From: Algoriphagus limi | GTDB lineage: Bacteria > Bacteroidota > Bacteroidia > Cytophagales > Cyclobacteriaceae | Reading direction: 5' to 3' | Length of the DNA stretch: 64,000 nucleotides | NCBI RefSeq assembly: GCF_024919275.1 | Contig: NZ_JANWGH010000002.1 | Coordinates: forward strand, 186,001-250,000 | Shown here: piece after piece, positions 27,463-36,648 of the stretch | Layout of the letters: the number at the start of each line of letters is the position of its first letter | Numbering within the stretch: position 1 is the first letter of the stretch | The notes under the pieces: model-generated | What the model saw: the letters and a program-made list of their open reading frames with translations, nothing else | Databases searched by the model: none | Told to the model about the DNA's origin: nothing | Translations under genes and position numbers: made by a program

Positions 27463-28686
27463 TCAATACTTGAATAAATAAAAACCAGAATCTAGAAGAG
27501 CATTTTCAAACAATTCACTTTCAAGCCCTTTTGATTTCAAATATTCCTCCCAGCCTTCCGGGTTTTTCAAGCTGATTTTCAAATCCACCAACTTTTCTCC
27601 AGAAAAGGAATTCATTCCCCGAAGTCCATCAACCAGCCCAAGGTAAGAATTGGAGGATAGTTTATATATTTTCGCCCAACCTTGATCAGCACTAAGCCGG
27701 AGTCCGAGCTTTTCCTCCACAAATTGCTGAGCAGGGAGCATATCTTTGTAATACAGCCAGGTAATTGAACCTTTGAAAGAAAGTGGTTCCCCCAGACTTG
27801 TAGCCTCCTCCGCTAATTGATACAATTCTGGAATCAATCGCTCATTTTCAGGATGCTGGTAAAAAGTCTCAAATTCCAATAAATAACCCTCCGTATCAAC
27901 CGCTACAAATCCATCGTGTGGACCACCTGGATTCCTCTTGAGGGAGTATTTCACAGGTATGCTCTCCTTTTGAATGTGGGAATACCAAGCATCCAAATCA
28001 TCTGACAGTAAGGCCAAGGCAACAGACTTTGGTTCAGCACCATTATAGCCCGAGCTTTTCAAATCATGAAGAACCAATCGTGAATCGCCTGCGATTTGAA
28101 AGGTCACCTCACTTTCTGTCTCATTCAAAAGTGTTAGCCCAAGCTTATCTTGGTAAAATGCTTTTGCCTTTGGCAAATCACGATAGTACCAGTTCAGCTC
28201 CTGCCCCTGAATTCCAAAATCCTCCAAATCCCTGAAATTTGAATTAGCTTCTAGGAGTTCGTTGATTTTCCATACCGGATAGCCCAAAAGCCGCCCAAAC
28301 CTCCTACTCAACTCCTGCAATTCCTCAGTTTTTGCGGATTCTATTTCATTTTTCAAATCTTGATATGCCTGTATATAAATTGAATCCTGATAGAGAATAA
28401 GCACTTCTTTCCCTTCACTTGCCTCAGTAGGAAAAAGATGGGTTTTTAATAAGTCCGATTCTCTATAAAGCTGAATTCCATATTTTTCCGCCAATCGTTC
28501 TGCCTCAGGCATAAAAAGATCAAGCTCCGCGGAGGTCATAGGAGGCACTAAAGCGATTGGTTTGACCCCGGTAGCTACCATTTCAGCAAAGGATTCAACT
28601 TGGCCGGATTCCTTTTCAAAACTTTTGGATTGACAGGCAACAACAAGCCATCCTAAAACAAAAAGAACCTGAATTTTAAATCTCAT
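27463..28686 (-). CDS. VOC/glyoxalase-fold lipoprotein
   Basis: 407 residues with a signal peptide and lipobox VVAC (Cys about 18). After a charged region of about 130 residues comes a VOC-type module (about 163-275: NWYYRDLPKAKAFYQDKLGLTLLNE and VAVDTEGYLLEFETFY). A second, more diverged copy begins at about 305 (ITWLYYKDMLPAQQFVEEKLGLRL). Tandem VOC modules bind metals or small ligands. No catalytic residue set can be assigned. Function unknown. Confidence 0.7.
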   Translation of the reverse strand: MRFKIQVLFVLGWLVVACQSKSFEKESGQVESFAEMVATGVKPIALVPPMTSAELDLFMPEAERLAEKYGIQLYRESDLLKTHLFPTEASEGKEVLILYQDSIYIQAYQDLKNEIESAKTEELQELSRRFGRLLGYPVWKINELLEANSNFRDLEDFGIQGQELNWYYRDLPKAKAFYQDKLGLTLLNETESEVTFQIAGDSRLVLHDLKSSGYNGAEPKSVALALLSDDLDAWYSHIQKESIPVKYSLKRNPGGPHDGFVAVDTEGYLLEFETFYQHPENERLIPELYQLAEEATSLGEPLSFKGSITWLYYKDMLPAQQFVEEKLGLRLSADQGWAKIYKLSSNSYLGLVDGLRGMNSFSGEKLVDLKISLKNPEGWEEYLKSKGLESELFENALLDSGFYLFKY

Positions 28687-28890
28687 GAAATATTGAGCTT
28701 TTGAAATTGAAGATACCGAATTAAAGATTTTTCCTGAAGTCTAAGCAGCCATTCATCCAAATTATGCATCTCTTTGACAGCTGATTCAAATTTTAATTTT
28801 TCTAAGTTCCGAAAAATCAAATCGTTATATTGAGCTAGCTTACTTTATTAATCTAAATTTTATCACATAGCCTTCCTTAACAAATTTTCT

Positions 28891-29778
28891 ATGGAACTCA
28901 TCATTAACAACCTTTCCAAAACGTATCCCAATGGTGTCAAAGCATTAAATGGGGTTTCACTTACCATTCCCCAAGGCATGTTTGGTTTATTAGGGCCAAA
29001 CGGAGCCGGAAAATCTACTCTCATGCGGACAATCGCCACGCTTCAAGAAGCAGATTCTGGCAGTATTCAATTAGATGGAATTGACGTACTCCATGATAAA
29101 CAGGCAGTTCGGGAAAGATTGGGCTACTTGCCTCAGGATTTTGGACTTTATCCTCGAATCAATGCAGAGACCATGCTCGATCATATCGCTCAAATGAAAG
29201 GGATCGGCAATAAGTCAGAACGAAAGGAGGTTGTTGCTTCTCTTTTGAATCGAGTAAACCTATTTAAAGACAGAAAAAAAGCACTAGGGACTTATTCCGG
29301 AGGAATGAGACAACGTTTTGGAATCGCTCAAGCATTGGTGGGAAATCCTAGTTTAATTATTGTGGATGAGCCTACGGCAGGACTTGACCCATCGGAAAGA
29401 AATCGTTTTTACAACTTACTTTCTGAAATCGGTGAAAACACCATCGTTATCCTTTCGACACATATTGTAGAAGATGTTAATACCCTTTGTTCCAATATGG
29501 CCATTATCTGCACAGGCGAGGTTTTGATGCAGGGAACACCAAAAGAGGGCTTGGCACTAGTAAATGGAAAAATCTATCAAAAGACCATTGAAAAATCAGA
29601 ATTGGATCATTATCGAAAAGACTTTCATGTCATTTCCACCAAATTGATTTCTGGAAAATTAAGCCTACGAATTGAAAGTGAATCTGATCCAGGCAATGGA
29701 TTTGAACCTGCTGTAGCAGATTTGGAAGATGTGTACTTCAGCTTTATTTCGAAGAAAGTAGATCCGATCACTATTTAA
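28891..29778 (+). CDS. ABC transporter ATP-binding protein
   Basis: 295 residues. Walker A is GPNGAGKST, the Q-loop LPQDFGLYP, the signature YSGGMRQRFG, Walker B LIIVDEPTAGLD, and the H-loop His in LSTHIVED. This is the CcmA/DrrA-like type that pairs with ABC-2 permeases. The partner gene follows 9 bases later and encodes an unusual permease/aminopeptidase fusion. Confidence 0.95.
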   Translation: MELIINNLSKTYPNGVKALNGVSLTIPQGMFGLLGPNGAGKSTLMRTIATLQEADSGSIQLDGIDVLHDKQAVRERLGYLPQDFGLYPRINAETMLDHIAQMKGIGNKSERKEVVASLLNRVNLFKDRKKALGTYSGGMRQRFGIAQALVGNPSLIIVDEPTAGLDPSERNRFYNLLSEIGENTIVILSTHIVEDVNTLCSNMAIICTGEVLMQGTPKEGLALVNGKIYQKTIEKSELDHYRKDFHVISTKLISGKLSLRIESESDPGNGFEPAVADLEDVYFSFISKKVDPITI

Positions 29779-29787
29779 TCGCTGGCT

Positions 29788-32700
29788 ATGTTTAAAGACA
29801 TCTTTTTATTCGAACTCAAATACCGATTCAGTCGGCCGGCTACCTGGATTTATTTCTTTCTCTTGCTATTAGTAGCCTTATTGTTGATTGGTTTTGGTAA
29901 TACTCCGGCATCTGAAAAAGTCTTTCACAATGCCCCAATTGTCATTGCCAACCTGCTTTTGTTGATTTCCATTTTTGGAATCTTGATCGCCTCCGCTGTT
30001 ATGGGAGTGCCGTTATATCGTGATTTAGAGCATAAAACTGGAACCTTTCTTTTCAGCTATCCCATCACCAAATTCGGGTATTTTATGGGAAGGTTTTGGG
30101 GTTCTTTCGTCACCTTACTCTTCATTTCCCTTGGAGCACTCTTGGGGATTTATCTAGGAAGTTTGCTTGGTCCAGCTTTTGGAACGGAAGCCGAGCGGTA
30201 TGGCCCCAATTTATTGGTCAACTATTTCCAGCCTTGGTTTACACTTCTGCTTCCCAACCTTTGGCTAGCAAGCGCCTTGTTTTTTGCACTCATCATCTTC
30301 ACTAGAAATATTCGCTCCATTTATTCGGGAGGTATTGTGGTATTTATCATCTACCTACTTGCCAATTTCCTTTCCCAGGATATTGAAAACAAAGACTTGG
30401 TTCAGCTGATAGATCCCTTTGGATTAAACTCCTTCAGCTTCCAAACCCGATATCTCACTCCTTATGAGCAAAATAGTTTTTTCCTTCCTTTGGAGGGAAA
30501 TTTATTACTCAATCGAGTCCTTTGGGTAAGCGTTGGACTGGTTCTTTTTATCGCCTCTTATTTCCGCTTTAGCTTTAGTTATTTCTTCCAAACTGCCCAG
30601 AAAAAGAGCAAAGCTAAGCAAGAAGAGTCCACGGGAATCGTTCAAAAAGTGATTTCAGTAATTCCAGATTTCTCAAAGAAATATCAATGGAATAGCCTGA
30701 AGACTTTGACTCGGATCGAAGTTCAAAATATCACCAAAGATGTCTATTTCCGCTCCATCCTATTGGGTGGTTTGATATTCCTTGTTTTGGATTTCTGGAT
30801 TGGGATGACGCTCTACAGCGTACCCAACTATCCATCCACTTCCTTTTTGATGGAATACAAAACCTTTGACTATAACCTTTTTGTATTCATCATTATCGTG
30901 TTTTTCACAGGAGAGGCACTTCATCGAGATCAGTCCACAGGATATTCAGTCATTAATGATACCTTCCCGGTAAAGGACAGCGTGATCATCGCGTCCAAGT
31001 TTTTGGGAATGGCCTTCATTTGTTTGGTCTTGACTACTGTTCCGATTTTCGTTGGGATTCTTATTCAAAGTCTCAAAGGCTATTTCAATTTTGACCTTCC
31101 AGTTTACCTTATTGACAGCTACCTGATTTCCTTACCGGATTACCTTCAAATGGTAATGCTGGTATTTGCAGTGCATGTAGTGGTGAATAACAAATTTGCC
31201 GGTCACGCGACTGCCATTGCCATCTGGTTGGTGATGTTGATTTTGAGAAATTTTGCCGACTATAACTTCAATCTCTTCTTCTACAGCTACAAGCCGGGAT
31301 ATACTTGGAGTGACATGAATGGGTTGGGACATTTCGGTGAACCTCTATTTTGGTTCAATCTCTATTGGACGGCATGGGGAATATTTTTGGTGCTTTTCTT
31401 CAGTATTTTCTTCAGTAGAGGAACCGAAAGTTCCTGGAAAAGCCGTTGGCAAGTTGCCAAATCCCGACTCTCAAAGCCCGCACCAAGACTTTCCTTCCTG
31501 TTCTTGTTGGTTGCCTTGATTTCAGGAGGATACATTTTCAACAATGTGGTCTATAAGAATAATTATCGCACTCCGGATGAGGGCACACTACGAATGGTAG
31601 CATATGAAAAGCAACTGAAAAAATATGAAGGCATTCCTCAACCGAAATACACAAAGGTGAACATTCAAGCAGACCTCTATCCCAAGGAGCGTCAGGCTTA
31701 TTTCGAAGCCGAAGTTGAGATGGTCAATAAAACGGACAGTCCAATTGACTCCATTCACTTTAACTCCACCGATTTAAGTGATTTCAAAGTCGTATTGAAT
31801 GGAGATACCTTGAGCCATCGATTCCCGTTAGTTTATGAACCGAGCAAATTCCAAATTTTTGGAAAGAAAGCCGAGCGAGAATGGTACAAAATCACAGCAC
31901 TTCCGGAAACCATGATGCCGGGAGACACACTACATTTCACTATCATCAGTGAAGCAGGTTATAATGGTTTCCCAAATTCAGGATTTGGAAGACAAATCGT
32001 TTACAACGGAACCTTCTTTTCTGGAGGAATTCCAGAAATAGGGTATAGTGCCCAAGCGGAAATTTCTTCGGATGAGGATAGACGAAAATATGATCTTCCG
32101 GAAAAACCCGAAGACCTTCCTCCACATGATGACCCAAAAGGAAAAAGCACACTTCTCTTTGTAGATGACGCAGATTTCATTCAATTCGAAGCAGTGGTAA
32201 GTACAGTTCCTTCTCAGATTGCAGTTGCTCCGGGCTACTTGCAGCGAGAATGGGAAGAAAATGGAAGACGTTATTTCCATTACATACAGGATACGCCTAT
32301 TCAGTCCTTCTTCACCTTTGTTTCGGCTGATTATGAAGTTCTACGCGATGAAGCAACCCTTCCGGATGGGCAAAAAGTTAACATCGAAATCTTTTACGAT
32401 GAGCAGCATCCTTACAACTTGGATCGGTTCTTACAGGCTTACAAGGATGGTTTGACCTATTTCTCAGAAACCTACGGAAACTTCCAATTTAGACAAATGC
32501 GGCTCCTTGAGTTTCCACGTTATGCTGGTTTTGCACAGTCTTTCCCGAATACGGTTCCTTTCTCAGAAAGCTTCGGTTGGGTAGCCAAATTCAGCGATCC
32601 AAATGATTTTGACTATGTGTATTATGTGACGGCCCATGAGCTGGCACATCAGTGGTGGGGCCATCAGATTACACCGAATTATACCCGTGGGTCCAATTTG

Positions 32701-33432
32701 ATTTCGGAAGCCTTGGCAGAATTTTCCGCCCTGATTTTGACCGAAAGAAGGTACGGAAAAGACAATATGAAGCGCTTCCTAAAAGATGAATTGGATGATT
32801 ATCTGAGAGGCAGATCCAATGAAAGTAAAAAGGAAAATGTCTTTATCAATTGTAACCGTCCTTATCAGTGGTACAATAAGGGAAGTTTGATTTTATATGG
32901 CCTTCGGGATTTGATAGGAGCTCATGCCATGGACTCAGCCCTCTATTCCTTTAATCAGGAATTTGGCCTGCGAGAAAGTCCTCCTTTCCCTGGAAGCTCT
33001 GATCTCTATCGACATCTTCAAGCAGTTACCCCTGATAGCATTCAGTATTATTTGGATGATACTTGGAACAAAATCACACTCTATGACAACAGAGCTGAGG
33101 AGGTTACCGCTACAAAAGTTTCTGATGATGAATATGAAATCACGCTAAACATCCGGTCTCAAAAACTTTATGCTGACGAAACGGGTAGAGAATCTGAAGC
33201 TCAGTATGAGGGAGATTATATCGACATTGGAGTATTTGCCGAAGAGGATACAGACGAAAATGGTCGAACCCGGGTGAATCCTTTGTACATCCAAAAACAC
33301 AAGATCAAACCGGGTCAAAGCACCATCACCGTAAGGGTGAAAGGTGAGCCCGTTATGGCTGGAATTGACCCATATAATAAGCTGATCGACCGTATCCCGG
33401 ATGACAATACGATGGATGTGGAAATAGAATAA
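29788..33432 (+). CDS. ABC-2 permease fused to M1-family aminopeptidase
   Basis: 1214 residues. The N-terminal half (about 1-590) has two blocks of hydrophobic segments resembling ABC-2 permease domains, starting MFKDIFLFELKYRFSRP. The C-terminal half is a gluzincin peptidase with HELAHQWWGHQ (His950, Glu951, His954) and a later Glu974 in SEALAEFSAL. The second Glu is 19 residues after the HExxH, one more than the classical M1 spacing. The usual GAMEN exopeptidase loop is replaced by FPRYAGFAQSFPN. With the ATPase upstream this is probably an envelope complex that couples transport and peptide cleavage; the substrate is unknown. Confidence 0.88.
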   Translation: MFKDIFLFELKYRFSRPATWIYFFLLLLVALLLIGFGNTPASEKVFHNAPIVIANLLLLISIFGILIASAVMGVPLYRDLEHKTGTFLFSYPITKFGYFMGRFWGSFVTLLFISLGALLGIYLGSLLGPAFGTEAERYGPNLLVNYFQPWFTLLLPNLWLASALFFALIIFTRNIRSIYSGGIVVFIIYLLANFLSQDIENKDLVQLIDPFGLNSFSFQTRYLTPYEQNSFFLPLEGNLLLNRVLWVSVGLVLFIASYFRFSFSYFFQTAQKKSKAKQEESTGIVQKVISVIPDFSKKYQWNSLKTLTRIEVQNITKDVYFRSILLGGLIFLVLDFWIGMTLYSVPNYPSTSFLMEYKTFDYNLFVFIIIVFFTGEALHRDQSTGYSVINDTFPVKDSVIIASKFLGMAFICLVLTTVPIFVGILIQSLKGYFNFDLPVYLIDSYLISLPDYLQMVMLVFAVHVVVNNKFAGHATAIAIWLVMLILRNFADYNFNLFFYSYKPGYTWSDMNGLGHFGEPLFWFNLYWTAWGIFLVLFFSIFFSRGTESSWKSRWQVAKSRLSKPAPRLSFLFLLVALISGGYIFNNVVYKNNYRTPDEGTLRMVAYEKQLKKYEGIPQPKYTKVNIQADLYPKERQAYFEAEVEMVNKTDSPIDSIHFNSTDLSDFKVVLNGDTLSHRFPLVYEPSKFQIFGKKAEREWYKITALPETMMPGDTLHFTIISEAGYNGFPNSGFGRQIVYNGTFFSGGIPEIGYSAQAEISSDEDRRKYDLPEKPEDLPPHDDPKGKSTLLFVDDADFIQFEAVVSTVPSQIAVAPGYLQREWEENGRRYFHYIQDTPIQSFFTFVSADYEVLRDEATLPDGQKVNIEIFYDEQHPYNLDRFLQAYKDGLTYFSETYGNFQFRQMRLLEFPRYAGFAQSFPNTVPFSESFGWVAKFSDPNDFDYVYYVTAHELAHQWWGHQITPNYTRGSNLISEALAEFSALILTERRYGKDNMKRFLKDELDDYLRGRSNESKKENVFINCNRPYQWYNKGSLILYGLRDLIGAHAMDSALYSFNQEFGLRESPPFPGSSDLYRHLQAVTPDSIQYYLDDTWNKITLYDNRAEEVTATKVSDDEYEITLNIRSQKLYADETGRESEAQYEGDYIDIGVFAEEDTDENGRTRVNPLYIQKHKIKPGQSTITVRVKGEPVMAGIDPYNKLIDRIPDDNTMDVEIE

Positions 33433-33439
33433 TATAAAC

Positions 33440-33472
33440 TGGCCCTGCTCCAATGGACAGGGCCATTTTTTT
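33440..33472 (+). terminator. Terminator after the permease/peptidase gene
   Basis: 8-bp stem TGGCCCTG (33440-33447) with CAGGGCCA (33458-33465), 10-base loop, then seven T residues. Confidence 0.92.
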
Positions 33473-33590
33473 GAAAAGCTGATTTTACAATAAAGCAGGA
33501 ATCAGCGCCGTTCAAAAATTAAAATTTGGCTCAATTACCCCCATTTCTTAACTTCAAGTGTCACCCTGAAAAAGTACGATTCTATTTCTC

Positions 33591-34313
33591 ATGAAGAAAC
33601 CCACCCTATTCTTCGTAATTCTTTTTATTACACTCTTCTCATTAGGCACCCTTGCTATGGTCACTTACCCGACCACACTTAAAGCGCAACTCACCGAAAC
33701 CTATACCAGTCTTTTGGGTGATTCGAGTTCCGACAATGAGTCGCAACCCGTAGAGATACCCGAACCGGAGGAAATTTTCATCATACCTGACTTAAAGGAT
33801 TACAAAACCAAACTACGAAAAGACTCCTATTCCAATCACCTTTCTGCTGCAGAATTAAGCGGTGCACTTATCTTGGACGAAAAGCAGCTTTTCCAACTCG
33901 TGGAAAATGGAGCATTAGTGGAAATCAATTCGGGAATCGGCTATCAGGTCGAAAAACTCACCCATAGCCATCCTTATCTCACGCCTGAGTCAAAAAAAGT
34001 TCTGGAGGAGCTAGGTCTGACTTTTCAGAACTTGGTCGGAGGCGAAAGCTTTTTTACAGTCACCTCAGGTACACGCACCATCGAGCAGCAAGAGAAACTG
34101 ACCCGTAGAAATCGAAATGCAACTAAAGGAACTAGTTCTCACTCCTATGGACTTTCCTTCGATATTTCCTACATCCGATTCAATGGTAAAAAGGCTTTCA
34201 ACTGGAAGATGCAAAAGCAATTGGAGAAAGTGCTCAGTCACTTCCAAGAAGAAAATAAAATTTTCGTGATCAAGGAACGAAAGCAGAATTGCTTTCACAT
34301 CACCGTTCGCTGA
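33591..34313 (+). CDS. DUF5715-type M15-like exported protein
   Basis: 240 residues with an N-terminal signal or anchor segment (about 5-25). The C-terminal half resembles M15 DD-peptidases and YcbK: SGTRTIEQQEKL, then SSHSYGLSFDISY (His and Asp zinc ligands of the SxHxxGxxxD motif) and a final His in NCFHITVR. It may act on peptidoglycan peptides or be a non-catalytic relative. I could not identify the catalytic Glu with confidence. Confidence 0.65.
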   Translation: MKKPTLFFVILFITLFSLGTLAMVTYPTTLKAQLTETYTSLLGDSSSDNESQPVEIPEPEEIFIIPDLKDYKTKLRKDSYSNHLSAAELSGALILDEKQLFQLVENGALVEINSGIGYQVEKLTHSHPYLTPESKKVLEELGLTFQNLVGGESFFTVTSGTRTIEQQEKLTRRNRNATKGTSSHSYGLSFDISYIRFNGKKAFNWKMQKQLEKVLSHFQEENKIFVIKERKQNCFHITVR

Positions 34314-34421
34314 AAATCATTTTTTAACCTTAGCCTGATTTAAATCAATCATACTGAACCTATTGTCAAATCTTTTTTGATTACTTTCATATGTTAGATT
34401 TTCCTAGCAAAACCATCTACT

Positions 34422-35849
34422 ATGAAGAAATTAATTTTTGCTATACTCATCGCTCTTGTAGTGATTGTAACTATTTTATTGATCAACACCTTTCGATTAA
34501 GCTCCAAGCAAGTTGATCCCGAACCCATTGAAAGAGTAGCCATTTCCGATGAGGTTTATCAAAAACTTTCCAAGGCTATCCAATACAAAACCATTTCATT
34601 CAATGAGGATGCAATTCCTGATTCGGCGGAGTTTTTTGGATTCCACCGATTTTTGGAAGAAACATTTCCTCTACTCCATGCAAACCTCAGTTTAGAAAAA
34701 ATCAACACCTACAGTCTCTTGTACAAATGGCAAGGGGCCGATGAATCTCTAAAACCCATCATTCTCATGTCTCATCAGGATGTGGTTCCTGTAGACGAAC
34801 CTACCTTAGAGCAATGGGAAGCAGGCCCTTTTGAAGGGAAAATCACCGATACGCATATCATCGGAAGAGGGACAATGGATGATAAAAGCACCTTGATTGC
34901 AGTGATGGAAGCGATCGAAAAACTCCTGGAGGAAAATTATCAGCCTGCCAGAACGATCTACATTGCTTCAGGTCATGATGAAGAAGTGGGTGGTCCTAAA
35001 GGTGCTGCCAAAATTGCGGAATACCTCAAGTCACAGGGCGTTCAGGCTGCGATGACCATAGACGAGGGCGGTTATATTGCGGAGGGAATGGTTCCCGGTG
35101 TGGAAGCCCCTGTTGCCATGATTAATCTGGGAGAAAAGGGTTTTGCATCCTTCCGATTAATTGTGCGCACCAATGGAGGTCACAGTTCTGCACCTCCCAA
35201 GGAGAACACCATCGGTATCCTTGCAAAAGCCATAGTGGATCTGGAAAACAACCAATTACCCTATAAGCTAATTCCTCCAATTGATTCGCAATTGGAATAC
35301 CTCGGTCCCGAACTTCCCTTCCTGACCAGAGTAGCTTTTGCAAACCCTTGGCTTTTCAAAAAACAACTCTTGGAGGGACTAAATGCACACACCACTACTG
35401 CCCCAACTATCATAGAAGGAGGAGTTAAAAACAATGTAATTCCTACCGTAGCTGAAGCAACCATCAACTTCCGAATCCTTCCGGGAGAAAGCATAGAGAC
35501 CGTTCAAGCTCATATTGAAAGCATTGTGTCAAACAAAGTACAGGTTGAGCCTGTTGGATTTTTGACAAATCCTCCAGCTGTATCTAGTGCTGATTCGGAG
35601 TCTTACAAGATTCTTGAAAAAACCATCCGAAGCATGTTTCCTGAGACAGTTGTCGTACCGGGACTGTTGGGAGGTGCTACTGATTCGCGCTATTTCATCG
35701 ATATTTCTGAGGATGTTTACCGCTTCTATCCTGTTCGACTCGACCCGAAATCCATGGAGCGATTCCATGGGATTGATGAAAAAATCAGCAAGGAGAATTA
35801 CAAGGAGATCATTCAGTTTTCCTATCAATTGATCAAGAACTTCAATTAA
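34422..35849 (+). CDS. M20-family carboxypeptidase (PM20D1/CPS-like), membrane anchored
   Basis: 475 residues with an N-terminal hydrophobic segment (about 4-25). The M20 zinc core is visible: MSHQDVVPVD (first His/Asp), GRGTMDDKSTLIA (bridging Asp), SGHDEEVGGPKGA (general base Glu pair), NGGHSSAPPKENTIG in the lid domain, and the last His in ERFHGIDEKI. This layout resembles PM20D1 and yeast carboxypeptidase S, which cleave or form N-acyl amino acids and small peptides. It probably acts in the periplasm. Confidence 0.88.
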   Translation: MKKLIFAILIALVVIVTILLINTFRLSSKQVDPEPIERVAISDEVYQKLSKAIQYKTISFNEDAIPDSAEFFGFHRFLEETFPLLHANLSLEKINTYSLLYKWQGADESLKPIILMSHQDVVPVDEPTLEQWEAGPFEGKITDTHIIGRGTMDDKSTLIAVMEAIEKLLEENYQPARTIYIASGHDEEVGGPKGAAKIAEYLKSQGVQAAMTIDEGGYIAEGMVPGVEAPVAMINLGEKGFASFRLIVRTNGGHSSAPPKENTIGILAKAIVDLENNQLPYKLIPPIDSQLEYLGPELPFLTRVAFANPWLFKKQLLEGLNAHTTTAPTIIEGGVKNNVIPTVAEATINFRILPGESIETVQAHIESIVSNKVQVEPVGFLTNPPAVSSADSESYKILEKTIRSMFPETVVVPGLLGGATDSRYFIDISEDVYRFYPVRLDPKSMERFHGIDEKISKENYKEIIQFSYQLIKNFN

Positions 35850-35990
35850 TCCACGGAAGCTTATAATCTTTATTTCTCTCTTTTAATCGAATTCATTTAG
35901 TAGGAGCTAATAATTAAAGAATTTTCAGCTTTAAAATACAGCAATCATAAATCTCTTCTTTAGCTCCTTCCACCATTCTTTAATTTTTGA

Positions 35991-36021
35991 ATAGGGGTAA
36001 AAGCGATTTCATTTGTCCTAT
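35991..36021 (+). promoter_or_regulatory. Predicted ECF promoter of the sigma/anti-sigma operon
   Basis: ATAGGGGT (35991-35998), 14-base spacer, TTGTCCTAT (36013-36021). The same two boxes at the identical spacing occur upstream of the outer-membrane repeat gene at 39333-39363 (TTGTCATAT there). An 8-bp inverted repeat, AATAGGGG at 35990-35997 and CCCCTATT at 36030-36037, brackets the region here only. Autoregulation by the adjacent sigma factor is inferred. Confidence 0.7.
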
Positions 36022-36066
36022 CAATAAATCCCCTATTGTGTTAACTTGAAGGAACAATTCATTTCC

Positions 36067-36648
36067 ATGCAGAACATAGATCAGGAGATTTTTAATTCTA
36101 TCAAACTTGGTGACGAGAAAGTTCTGGAAATGTTGTTTCATGAATATTACCAACCACTTTGCCAATATGCTTTCTCCATTCTAAACGATCGGGAGGAGGC
36201 AGAAGAAGTAGTTCAGAATTCCTTTGTTCGAATATGGGAAAAGCGGAAAGATATCTCAATTCAGACTTCTGCCAAAGCCTATTTATATCGTGTAGTTCGA
36301 AATTCCTGTTTGAATGAAATCAAACACCAAAAGGTCAAAATTCAACATCAGGAATGGAGTAAAATGGACAGCGACAGATTGGAATTGGCCTCTGACACTA
36401 TGGCTATTCGAGGTGAACTTGAACAGAAAATCAAAGAAGCCATGCAGAAATTGCCTGAGCAGTGTCGATTGATTTTTTCTTTGAGTCGATTTGAAGAATT
36501 GAAATACAAGGAAATCGCTGATCAACTGAATATTTCCATCAAAACTGTAGAGAATCAAATGGGCAAGGCCCTGAAAATAATGCGTGAAGAACTCAAAGAA
36601 TACCTTCCGCTAATCCTTTTGCTATTGAAAAATTTTCTTGATCCATGA
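36067..36648 (+). CDS. ECF sigma factor, FecI-like (Bacteroidota sigma-70 family)
   Basis: 193 residues. Region 2 is visible in EYYQPLCQYAFSILNDREEAEEVVQNSFVRIWE (about 29-66 overall) and region 4 in LPEQCRLIFSLSRFEELKYKEIADQLNISIKTVENQMGKAL (about 133-180). The ATG at 36067 is chosen over the in-frame TTG at 36046. The predicted ECF promoter ends at 36021, which leaves a plausible leader of about 40 bases. It overlaps the FecR-type gene by four bases (ATGA), the standard sigma/anti-sigma arrangement. Confidence 0.93.
   Translation: MQNIDQEIFNSIKLGDEKVLEMLFHEYYQPLCQYAFSILNDREEAEEVVQNSFVRIWEKRKDISIQTSAKAYLYRVVRNSCLNEIKHQKVKIQHQEWSKMDSDRLELASDTMAIRGELEQKIKEAMQKLPEQCRLIFSLSRFEELKYKEIADQLNISIKTVENQMGKALKIMREELKEYLPLILLLLKNFLDP

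Noticed and set aside
36046-36066. TTG start for the ECF sigma factor
   Set aside because: ATG at 36067 fits the predicted promoter and the family N-terminus better.
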